Source: Zerene cesonia (lineage: Eukaryota > Arthropoda > Insecta > Lepidoptera > Pieridae). From it: a DNA stretch of 64,000 nt. The notes below the pieces were generated by a model, which saw only the letters and a program-made list of their open reading frames with translations, was not told the DNA's origin and did no database searches. The position numbers were made by a program, and so were the translations under genes. The DNA is taken from positions 7,006,001-7,070,000 of the forward strand of contig NC_052111.1 of the NCBI RefSeq assembly GCF_012273895.1, in the 5' to 3' direction. The first letter of the stretch is position 1, and each line of letters starts with the position of its first letter. Shown here piece by piece: positions 46,491-57,715 of the stretch.

Positions 46491-48167
46491 ATACTTATCA
46501 ATTCCCTTAAAAGTGCTTTTAATATAACAGCAATTATTAGTAATGAGATTGAATTACTAGAAATGAATTTTCTCAAAAAGAAAAAAAATATACATCATAC
46601 AGCACACTACCTATTACGTTTTAATATTAAACTTTGATCATCAAGTAATAATATTACTATCAGACTCCATAAACTTGACTACTCTAACCTAACATCTAAA
46701 TTATATAAATTGAAGATACGAATCTTACAACCCGAGCTTACGTAAACAGTCCACACCTATTTATTTTTACAAGATAAGGCTAGAGTTATGAAAATGAAGT
46801 GGAAAGGAAAGTAGAATGTGTCGAAACTGAGTTGCACCATAACTGTCGCTAAAGGGGAGCCTGACCCAATTTGGTTGTTTCATGTACATTGCCTTTTGTT
46901 TATGTCAGTTGTGACAGCAGATTGGTACGATAAGTGCTATCTGGTGCGTAGAACGAGAGCACTATAAAATCATTTCTAAATCATCTCACTGTGTGTGAAA
47001 GTGATGATGTGGTAACCAGTTGGGTATAGTCTATGTATAGGTATATAAATACATTTCAATCTTATACCTTACTATTTTTTTTTTAATATTAAATACTATT
47101 TACCTTTCATTAATGGTATTTATAACTGATTAACAGATTGCCTCCTACTATTTTCAACATTACGTATCACTTTTGAATGATCTTTCAAACTAACAACTTA
47201 TTTATACGGTTCAATTGACGTACTCTTTTTTGAGATTTTTCAAAAGGCAATTGAATGCAAGCTTTTTGGCTAAGAAGTTTCAAATTGTATATCTATCTTA
47301 ATTGCAGGATTTAAACATTATTACAAATCAATTGTGAAAATAGTTTATTCTAAAATCATTCCTAGAACTTTATATTCATGTGTCTCAGCAAATCGGATCA
47401 TTTGGTCCTTCGAGCCAGGTTCTTCAATATTAGCAACCAAGTGCAAGTAAACAATAGATATCATTCAGAACGCTAATATAGCGAATAAGAAATCAAACTG
47501 AGATACATTACATAAGTGATACATGTTATCAATATGGCCATGACTATTGGCCTTCACACATTCTACTAGTGTGTATGAACAAATAAAATAAACACTTATG
47601 CCTTTAAATATTTACACGTAAAAACTGTTGTATAGGTATTTTCAATACCAAGAGCAAGGAATACAATTTCAAGTTTTTAATCCATAAGATATTGTTTACC
47701 AATATTATAGTGTCCGCATTGTTTTGTGTATTGCCAAGATTTGAAACGTCTCTGGTAGGTTTATAGGGCAAAAATAGAATGGTTTGTATAGACGCTAAAG
47801 GACTGAAGCTGTATTTAGCTATAATTTTGTACCTACTATCTAATATTTGAAAGTAACTCTATTTATGACAGAATCCAATAATACTAGCAAGCACTCTTCT
47901 TTAATTATAGAAGCTATCATTAAATAGTATAATCCTCCACAGTATTCTTCTCTGAGACTTTGCTTTGAAATATTCCGTAGAAGTTTGAAGGCATCAAACC
48001 ACTTTACGTGCGTACACTGGTCCAAAAAGGCTGATACCTAAAGAATAAATGTGACGATTATCAATTTTTTTTTGTTGATCTAGCATCCGGAATCTTCGAG
48101 AAATTCAAGCCATATAAGGACATCATCCATGCATTCGATCTGACATGCAATTAAATTCACTTCTAGC
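46491..48167. other. Mostly unique DNA without recognisable gene
   Basis: No gene or confident repeat is seen. A less AT-rich segment at about 46800-47000 is unassigned. Confidence 0.45.
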
Positions 48168-48222
48168 CTCTAGGACATACCGGTTTCCTCACGGTTTTCC
48201 TTCACAAGATTGGCTAAATATG
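48168..48222 (-). mobile_element. RTE-like LINE fragment
   Basis: CTAGGACATACCGGTTTCCT, CACGGTTTTCCTTCAC match the segment GGACATGCCGGTTTCCTCAC...TTCCTTCACCG of the RTE-like end at 28754-28986. Short internal scrap without the (ATG)n tail. Confidence 0.5.
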
Positions 48223-48639
48223 CGAAATGTACAAAAAATACTATACTTGCACTATCAAGGTTTCGCTTTTTTATCACATAATGGGGCAATGACACTAATT
48301 AAAAAAGTTACCCATGGACAATCTTTACTGTAATATCTGATACATTTTTTTCTATTACTTTGCAATTCTGTCTTATTTCGTATAAAACGTATATTCGTGT
48401 AATTAAATAGCATTTGTTGTGACAGCTATACATAAACTACCATTAAAACTAATCCTTGAATTAATATTTATCCAATTTCGCTTAAATACTTCAACAGTGT
48501 GTGATAAACAGAACATATATTTCAAAGTAATAAATAGTTAGGACCGAAGATGTGCGATGATTCACACGGTACTCGTAATCTTTATAATCAAAGTTGGTGC
48601 TGTGACCCAAATCCCTGCAACTAGTACTTTCATTGTGAT
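48223..48639. other. AT-rich DNA without recognisable gene
   Basis: No feature recognised. Confidence 0.5.
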
Positions 48640-48705
48640 TGCCGCACGCACACATGCGCACGCGCACACGGACGTGTGCACGTTGTATTCACGCACACGT
48701 TTATG
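48640..48705. repeat. Alternating purine-pyrimidine CpG/CA tract
   Basis: CCGCACGCACACATGCGCAC, GCGCACACGGACGTGTGCAC and ACGCACACGTTTATG form a tract of nearly unbroken alternating purine and pyrimidine rich in CG, CA and TG steps. Such tracts favour left-handed Z-DNA. It is the most CpG-dense spot in this part of the window. Confidence 0.65.
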
Positions 48706-51700
48706 CTAATATGTAAATGTTCATGTATATTTGTTTAAATACAAGATGTTTATAAATTGGGCTTGTAGTATTTAAATAATATGGAAATAGTTTTTCGTTT
48801 TCTGTACAAAATTTGTTGGTTAATTAGTTATTGAGTATATTTAATTATTATTTAAATGGGGGGTTATTTTTAGCTTCATGCAAGAGCGCCATATAAATTT
48901 CCATCCCACTTTTTTCTTCTTTTTAGCTTATTAAATAAGTAACAGTATGATAAATTTCCCAATCACCTAATATTCAAGATGTTTGGATTCAAATCGAAAT
49001 AAGTTAAATTTATAATGTGTTGTGTGTGTATTTATTTGCAGATTAAGATATTTGAGTACTTTCATGTAATTTTAATAACGCAACTACGAAAAATAAGAGA
49101 GTAATTTGAAATAGTTATAATATTGTATAATTCAGGTTATATAACGTAATTTCTTTTGTCCCGGTTAAATAAAGACAAATCGGTTAAAACTAGTCCAGAA
49201 AATATTGAACAAACAAACATTTTTTGATATGTAGAATATATCTACTATATTATGTCGAGAAAAGGATAAAACTAAAGCAAGCTAAGACATAGCAACTATC
49301 TTTTTAGTTCACACAAACAAAGTAGTGAATGCTTGCATTCATAAACGCACACATGGAAACGGTCATGGGTGTGTAACAGTGTAGCATTGTACTTCTGCAG
49401 TAGAGCGCGAAGAGATGTATTATATCTAAATGAAATATCATATAGAACTAGGACAATAATCCGTGCTTTGATAAATACTTTGTACGAGTTAGATTCGAAT
49501 GAGATTAATGCCCTATTTGCTATTAATTTGATAACATGCTGTACCGGTCATTGATAAAATTATTAATTATGAATTATTTCATTGTAATTATGAATTCATT
49601 CCATATTTATATTCTCCAATATTTATATCTGATTCAGGTAAATGTGAAATTTTGAGTTAATAACGCCAATACGAACATAAGTAAAGTAGATTGTGAACAG
49701 TCTATAAATTGACTTTAGTGGGATCTTTTTGATATAGTACAACCACAGATAATGTAATATTATAAGTACCTATTAAAAAAATAAAAACTCAGAAATGCAT
49801 AGAAGAGATTCATTATGAAGAACTACGTGAATTAAATTGTTATGCTTATAATAGTTTATGAACAAAGACCACCATAATCTATTAAGCCAATTGTACATAT
49901 CCATTAAGAAAAGAACATTCATGAGTATCATGTAGTCAATTACTTATCAATTAAACACCCATTTAGGCTGTATTTAATATCTCTATATGACATTAGATGT
50001 CTGCTATTTCTTTAATCGTTTCATGTGTTTATCTTTATCCAGGTTATCTCTAAAATAATAATGTGTCTTCAAATGATTATAAACTCCCAATAAAATAGTC
50101 TCCATACGAATTATGACATATCGTGCATCTCTAACGTTACACGCTTTCAGCCTATCTCCCATCTCAATAGCCGAATGCAAGAGCATGATAACATATTTCA
50201 TGGAATCGACCCACTTTCGCAACATTACATGATGAGATTATCTTCGCGAATAAATGTCCATATGAAGTTTAAAACAATGAATAATGGCGAAAGAAAGGCC
50301 ATGTAATTGTGGTTGCATAACCGTCGGTATAATGTGGACCATCAAAAGACGATTAGGCATTTAAAATGATCATGACAACCGTATCATTACCGTGACAGTG
50401 TGTGTATGACACAACGACATTGAATTTTCCAATCCATTTTATCATAATATACTTTCAACTTTCATATTATATATGTATTGGCTGACAAAACCTTTTAACG
50501 TTACCAACCTTATTATGACTTATCTAAAATAGTATGAAATCTGTAAGGAACATGCAGACATCTTTCCTCTCGCCTATTGCCAAGTCATCTCGTACTTACC
50601 ATTAATTTCGTTCTAACCTTTGAATGCTTATCATCAATTAATCGATCGTGGCCAATCCTTATCGGTCATCAGGTTCCGAATCAGCACCGGAAACGTGGTT
50701 CAAAGAAACTGATTGCTTCCAACCGTCATTCAAATTAGTGTCATACAATCATAATCATCTCCTTGCGTAACATCTGACGTAATCGAAACCAGCTCAGGGA
50801 AAGTTACCACGCTAATTTCACTCACTTCTATCTTTCTCTTTATGTTTCATCCTGTTCGCACTTGCACAATTTCCGTTTTCACCTCTCTCGTTTCTGTGCT
50901 GATCTGTCGTCTCTCTTATTCTTGCACGTGGTGGATATGTGTGTCTCTGTTGGAAGCTTTTTCACGGTTGGCGTGTTCTATTTTTTCGGTTTCGCACGCG
51001 CTGGAGGCGTCAATCTACGTAATCAATTGTTTCTCACCTCTAAGTGCGGATAAGCCTTGAAGAAAAATGATTAATAAGCTGAGATGTTGATGATTTAACA
51101 CTTTATGAATAGAGGTTCTAATGCACTAAAGCGACATCGTTTATCAATCATTAACAACATTATAATGCATTCAAATAGTGGCTAATTAAAATAATTTATT
51201 ACTTTTCTAAGCTGCTTACAATGATTTAGGGGCTTCATCGCATCTTTGTAAAAGAAATAATGTCAAAATTAACATATTAGCCAACTTCAGCAAAAATAAC
51301 GATGCGATAATATCTACTGATGAATGCATTATCATAAGAACAAGATAGAATTGCAGACAAGTTTTGCAGAGCTATATTGCACATTTTACCTCTTTATTAA
51401 TGTTTTTATGGGCACAAAATTTTATGCTTTTTAAAAACTCTATGTCTTTCAATTGCCTTCACATGTTCTGTTCATAACTTTGTAGGAATCCTTTAGATTG
51501 AATATAATATTTCTATATGTAACGTATTATAATCATTGACATTGCTCCTGTGCTATATTGAATGAAGTATTGTTATTACTGAAATTAAAAATATAATTTT
51601 ACGGAAAATGTGAATAAAATAAATATTATAATATTTTACTGTGTTCATCCACAATACTGACATGCAAATGTATGTCATAAATTACAAAAGCAGAATTAAA

Positions 51701-52016
51701 TGTCAAATAATGATAATACAGGTATAATTAAATAATTGCCAGGTAGAATAAAAACCCAATCATTCCAAGATCAAACTGATATTCTTCGAGCAGTCTATTA
51801 AAAACTCATACATAAATTCCATCTATGTGTGAAACTATTTGAAATTGAAATAGCGAAAAATAAAAAGTAATCGAAAGATTTTACATTCAAATTACAGCTT
51901 TCAGGTATTTAAATTTATCCCTTCCAATGTCACAGTTAACACTGGCATAAAACAAATATTCTAAAAACAAACGAAAACTAAATGATTCCAAATTTAAATT
52001 GCCGCGCTAGGATGCT
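48706..52016. other. Mostly unique DNA; pyrimidine-rich block near 50.8 kb
   Basis: No gene confirmed. The block at about 50760-51055 is less AT-rich and pyrimidine-rich and supports two overlapping short plus-strand frames without recognisable domains; the overlap in different frames argues against coding. Confidence 0.4.
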
Positions 52017-52280
52017 ATGATAAATTTCTTAACCGCATTGAATAGGCATTTGCACAAGTTTCGGGTGATCGGTGCCAAGCCAATCTTGCTCAAGGTTGCA
52101 GTGGAAAGTAAACCCGTGAACATTCCGCTTACAGCCTACGACGAGCTTTCGTCCCGCAAGGCTATCCGCCAGTACCTAGGGCTACCTTTATACATGTTAT
52201 TTGGAACATTTCTTTGGTTACAGCGTAAATATCGAATCGAACGTTTTACTAGAACTAAACATTATCTGTGCGAAATATAG
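52017..52280 (+). CDS. Exon-like ORF of unknown function
   Basis: An 87-codon frame begins ATGATAAATTTC. Between about 52060 and 52190 its codons mostly end in G or C (for example GTG ATC GGT GCC AAG), which is unlike the AT-rich flanks and is a coding-like signature. The predicted peptide centre reads FRVIGAKPILLKVAVESKP, followed by TAYDELSSRKAIRQYLGLP. I do not recognise the family. After this the frame turns AT-rich, and a possible splice donor GTAAAT lies at 52225. A weak AG acceptor is at 52044-52045. It could be one exon of a split gene, a processed-gene fragment or a piece of a mobile-element gene. The ATG start is therefore doubtful. Confidence 0.27.
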   Translation: MINFLTALNRHLHKFRVIGAKPILLKVAVESKPVNIPLTAYDELSSRKAIRQYLGLPLYMLFGTFLWLQRKYRIERFTRTKHYLCEI

Positions 52281-54034
52281 CATTTGTGACTTTATTTTTA
52301 ATGATTCTAGACGTGTGTAAAAAAATTTAACAGTCTCTGTGGCATTTATCATACGATACATATATCCATATCCAACTTATTATTAGAGCAGATATTGATT
52401 GTATTAAAAAACCGTTATCTGGTACAAATCCTTCCCTTTCTATTGTTGTAATCGAAAGATTATGTTATGGTTATGATTATGGTATATGAGATTAGGTTTT
52501 CTTATGGTATGGGGACACGGTGATGTGTACATATGATGTTACTCACACATCAATCGCGAAATACCAACAGAAAGTATCTTATATTGAATATAGGATACTT
52601 GAATAACATAAATCACATGCGCTATATTTTATAATTTTAATATTATTGTATTACTACTAAATTATAAAAAAGAATTTATAATATGTTTTTAGGCAAAAGC
52701 AGAAATTAGTGTTTGGGTTTTGATATTTGTTCTTATTTACAATTAGCTTCGCAAAAACAAACATATTTCGTATTTATAATATTAGGATTTGCACTACGTA
52801 TACCTAACCGTTATTGAATTCCAAACATCTCAATGTACCCATACTTTACAATGGTTAAAAAATTAATTATTCTCTGTACTGTTACCTCTTGTTGGAAACA
52901 CACTATTGAATTTTTGATATATGAAATAAATGGCACTGTAGATGGTCTATAGAAAAGGGTCGTAGATTATGTAATTAATATAAAAATTGAATAAAATTAT
53001 AACTAGCAAAGTGAGATCATACTATTTTGAAAGCTCTATTCTTGAGAATGTTTATCTCTATCTTCGTTATACTTACTAAATTATGGAAGACCAATAAAGC
53101 GTTAATAACATGTATTATAAGTGCTTTATTATTTATTATAATTAAGTTACGATCAAATAAATTGACCGATATTTTTCCCAAAGGGTAACCCTACTTGCAT
53201 CTATCGTTATCTCAACTATTCACCTTTAAATTCTCGTTTAGTTATCGAAATACTTGAACACAATACCTACCTTGATTGCAAGCGAACGACTTACCTACCT
53301 GCTAATAAATATTTCTTTAATAAACCACTTCAATAAAATAAAAGGAAAGTCATTCGAATGGTTTTATGTACATAATAATTTATGGTTATTTTTTAATGTT
53401 TCATTTATATATCAATTTGTTCTATGGTTAATAATTATTTTTGATATAAGATAAAAAGGAGAAATATAATATTTTTTTCACTTTTATTTTATGGACGGAA
53501 ATAAAATGATAAACACCATTTTTATCTGTTTACTAAAGTGAAGAAAAAACTGGGCTTTATCTCGCGTCTTTTCTATTCAATTACACGTTTCATATGTACT
53601 AATTACTGCAACTTTTTATAATTATCGAACTCATTTCAAATAGTTTGAAGTAATTTATTAAACAACAACTACCAATTCATGCATTTATGATTGAACAATG
53701 ATTTATTAATCTAGAATGCGGGGTGCATTTTACTATCTGGTATCAATAGAACGTGAAACACATAACTTTTAGATAAAGTGATAAAGACAGATGTTTTTGA
53801 AGAATTAAATGACGTGACGCACGACTTACTAGTACAAAAAATTCTAAGTTAAACTCTTACTCGTGTTTATTTAAATATATATTTTTATAATCACTTGCAT
53901 CGTTGTATCGTATTAGACAGATGATACAAAACCTAGAAATTAAACCTAGAAATAAAAAAAAGATAAGACGAAAAATAATGTGCTCCAAAATATTGATAAA
54001 TCAAAACCTTATAAACATAGTTTTATTACCACTA
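52281..54034. other. AT-rich DNA; a Helitron scrap at about 52.77 kb
   Basis: At 52755-52788 ACAAACATATTTCGTATTTATAATATTAGGA resembles the complement of a Helitron 5' end. No gene recognised. Confidence 0.4.
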
Positions 54035-54255
54035 CGAGCGAGTCTGATTGATCATTAGGCCATGTTTGTTTCCACTGAGAACACAGGCTTCCATGATCGC
54101 ATACGCCATAATCCGCCAGACTTGACGAATGCGTTGGCAGATATCATATTGAACTTCGTTGTTGCTTTTATATGCCAGTTTCCTTACATTTCACAATACT
54201 TTCCAGAGAACTTTAAGAGATGAGTTAATAGACACCTTCTAGGCCTGACTTACCA
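54035..54255 (-). mobile_element. RTE-like LINE 3' end, old copy
   Basis: GATTGATCATTAGGCCATGT, CCACTGAGAACACAGGCTTC, GCCATAATCCGCCAGACTTG, GCGTTGGCAGATATCATATT and ATGCCAGTTTCCTTAC follow the RTE-like end at 28754-28986 with many substitutions, so this is an older insertion. Confidence 0.6.
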
Positions 54256-56099
54256 CTACAGACAGCGTCACCGAACTGCTGTGAAACGTCTGCCTATCCA
54301 ATGTAAAAATCCTCTTAAAGCATATAACATTAAAGCATATAATCTGCAGGTATATTGTACACTACAAAAAGAAACATGTCTTGGCATATCTAAATGGCAT
54401 ATTCAGTCACCTCTAGTGAGTCACAGGTCGCACCGACCTTACATCCCGATTCGCCGGAAGTACCTCATTTGGATTCCTCAGCGACCTTTTAGATTTTTGG
54501 AGAAAAAAGAAATTTCATTCCTCGAAACTGCTGTTGTTTTTCATTTACGTAATTTGTTTACTGGGAATATTATTAATAGATTGTTTTCCTTAACGTGTAT
54601 ATAGAAGCCGAGTCTATATAGACATCTATATTTGTAACTTAACTTTTATTAATAATGAAATGTAAATTTTTTGGGGAACAAATAAAAAGAAGTGACTCGC
54701 ACCCGGTAAGCCATTTATACATATAAAGATTATCGAAACAAATCTCATTTCTCTTCATTTATTTATATTCGGTTGTTACATATGCAACTGATGAAGCAGA
54801 AAATTATCAATATTCGTTTCTGCGACAAAATACAGAATTCGAATTAGAAGTTAACCTAAAATCGGAAATACAAAAAGGATTGATATTTACAAGTATACAA
54901 TTCAAAACTCTTCTACCGAAATAAATAACAAACGGATCATATATAACATCTTGTTCCTCTCATCAAGACTAGCCTAGTAAATTTTGGGATTGTCCTATAT
55001 TAAAACTTAGTACATAACTATACGACTCTATACAGGAGTGACCTATGATATTTATATAGAAGGGTTACATGCATGGTTTTGTAACAATAGTTGCCGCATT
55101 CGATCCACCGTTACTTTATTATGTTTGATATCGTGTTCCGATTTGACCCTAAGACCTAGACCATAGAACTTTTGTAATGTTTCTAACTTGGGTATTAGTT
55201 GGCGAGATTGCTGCATTCATATTTTGTATTTACGAAATTATTGTATCTGCATTTACATTGATACAGGACGATGATACAAGAAGTATTAAAAATCAATTTT
55301 AGCACAAAAAACGATGAAGAAAAATCATCCTGACCCAAACATTTATTTATCATTCCATAAGAAAGGAGTTCTTTGTAGATAATGAAAAAATCGATTTATT
55401 TACGAATTGCGTAGATACTAATTACGTAATACTATTGTAATAAATATCCAGACCATAACGCCAATGATATATGACACCGAAATTAGCTGAGATAGAACTT
55501 AAAAGGTGCATGATGCAAATGTAATCCTCAAACGATATTTCAGTACTGACATTCCCATATATTCCTCACAAAATGGATGTCTGTCGAACGTAAATACAAT
55601 ATCAAATTACCACGATGCAACAACAGTATTTTAACAGATGTAAATAATATTTATTGTCACAAAGCCTGGCATAATGCATGGAGTATGATTTACCATTAAC
55701 TAGACTAAGTTTGTAATATGAGAAATGTTTTATATGCATATTAAAATTTGTACATAATTATTTATTATATTTTTCACGGTTCAATGAACCATGACTTCAT
55801 TTTAGGTTCTAAACGATATTTGCTATAACAGAAAGTTACTATTGTAGGTGTACCACATTATGAAATAGAGAACTATGGTTTATAGACATCTATGATTCTG
55901 TCTCACCTTTTCATTTACAATCCAAAGTCTTATACTAAAATTTCAGATGGATAATCAATCGTTTCCTTGAGAATATCACAAGTGGGTGGAACCTAACTCT
56001 TTCTCCTTACTATTAAAAATTAAATCGTGAAATTTCGCTGTAGTTTAGAGTTTATTTCGTGTTCATTGTAGACTAATTACTAAGGTCTGCAAATACTTG
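54256..56099. other. AT-rich DNA without recognisable gene
   Basis: No gene recognised. A 107-codon ORF at 54281-54604 has no recognisable domain and no coding-like codon bias. Confidence 0.45.
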
Positions 56100-56283
56100 A
56101 ACAAATTTTTGACACTCGCAAGGGATTCAAACCTACTTCCCGTGAAATCAGAATCTTGAAATTTAGTAGAAAGTAAGGTCTTATAAGTAGTACAGATAAA
56201 GGAAAATTTTCGAAAAGCTTTAGTTGTATCCCACACAGTTTTAACGGAACTCCCGATGCGCGAATCCAACTCGCACTTGCCTA
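56100..56283 (-). repeat. 'GGCAAGTGCGAGT' lepidopteran repeat
   Basis: On the minus strand GGCAAGTGCGAGTTGGATTC, GCGCATCGGGAGTTCCGT leads into the repeat, a string very common in moth and butterfly genomes. The inner portion (CACGGGAAGTAGGTTTGAAT) is less typical. The 105-codon ORF spanning it is a by-product. Confidence 0.5.
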
Positions 56284-57518
56284 TTTTTCTTTCCAACGCC
56301 ACGTGTGCTACATTATAAAAATATTGTAGGTATATATAATAAAAATATAATTTATATCTTAAGAGCTTGATTGCTGTCAAAGATATCTATGTTTTTTAGA
56401 AAATCCATAATTAATTGCTCTATAAAAATTATTAATCTGTTTGCTATATGCTATATGCTGGATTTAAAAGCATTACAATAACATTATGAATTATTCAAGA
56501 CTCGGATAATTTATTTTGCACGCCGGTTCATTAGCACTTGATTGGATTCTATGAAGGCTGCATGAACTTTGACTTCCATTGATGCGTCTGTAACATATAC
56601 AATATGCCTTTATTATAATGCACCTTCAGTATACAATTTCCATACTGTTTATTAAATGTTTACATCACACGCCCGTATTTACCGTCACTTTTGTAATTTT
56701 ATATTTATGAACAAAGTGCATTTTATTAGAGAATATTATTAGTGCAGATTTTTATTTTAGTCTCTTTACAAATATAACAATTTAACATTCGGATAGCATT
56801 TCAGCTTATTTCGAAAAGATTCTAAATTGTTTTTCACGATTTTTCGCAGCTCATAATGGAGCTGTGTTACAGGAAATTATAGAATGACTTATTTTCGCCT
56901 GCGTAGTCGAAGGAAATTCCCATGGAAATGAAACGGTAATCCCAATAAAAAGCAGACTTTGTCATTCTCTAATCTCCCAACCATCTCAAGACACAACTAG
57001 TAAAATCATAACATAAAACCGCCCCGTTGCGGCGCGAAAGAAAGATAACTACATTTTGTATTTTTATTACATTTTTGAGCTAGTTAATAACTGCGAATTT
57101 CAGCGATAAATGCGAAATTAATTTTCGTGGCCAATGCTTTAACATCGTTGAACTCAAAAGAATTTAGTCAGATATCACTTAACTCCCATACACACCTATA
57201 TGTGCAATTTCTCACAGCTATCGGGTACCGGTTGGAAAGGTTAGATCTTCTCAGATAAAGTACCTACCTCATGTCTAATGTCTCTCATAAAATTATTTAA
57301 ACAAGTCATTCCCATTCATAGTTTAATTGTGAAATGTTTTGAACTGAGCCTTACTGTGTTTAAATTTGATAAATAGAAAAAGCTTCCTTAATTTTGACAT
57401 TTAATATAAATGAATTCAAAAAAGCAGTAAGTAAAGTTTTTTTACAGAATTTTACATTAAACCACAACGTTAAGCGTAGCATCCGGAGTCAATGTGTAGT
57501 GTAGGTAAAAGTTATATA
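56284..57518. other. AT-rich DNA without recognisable gene
   Basis: No feature recognised. Confidence 0.5.
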
Positions 57519-57715
57519 TAAGCCTTTTCCCGCGGCTTCACACGCGTTGAATTCGGAGAAGTTTAATGGATGTAATTATACATATAAACCTTCCTCTTGA
57601 ATCACTCCATCTGTTTAAAAAAACCCTTCAAAATCTGTTGCGTAATTTTAAATATCTAAGCATACAGGCGCACACACAGACGGCGGAAAGCAATTTTGTT
57701 TTATACTATGTATCA
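57519..57715 (-). mobile_element. Helitron-like repeat, subfamily H
   Basis: TTTTCCCGCGGCTTCACACG, GAGAAGTTTAATGGATG, CATATAAACCTTCCTCTTGA, ATCACTCCATCTG, ATCTGTTGCGTAATTTTAAA and TTTTGTTTTATACTATGTA follow a familiar lepidopteran repeat whose GC-rich end resembles the Helitron 3' ends. CTAG is not present at the left edge, so the class is inferred. The overlapping 68-codon frame is a by-product. Confidence 0.5.

Noticed and set aside
50842..51060. Two overlapping frames with hydrophobic segments, as a membrane protein
   Set aside because: The pyrimidine-rich sequence gives hydrophobic codons in several frames; two frames overlap fully, so the hydrophobicity is compositional.
54281..54604. 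107-codon plus-strand ORF
   Set aside because: No recognisable family and no coding-like third-position bias.
56063..56380. 105-codon minus-strand ORF
   Set aside because: It lies mostly within a common lepidopteran repeat (GGCAAGTGCGAGT...), so the frame is incidental.
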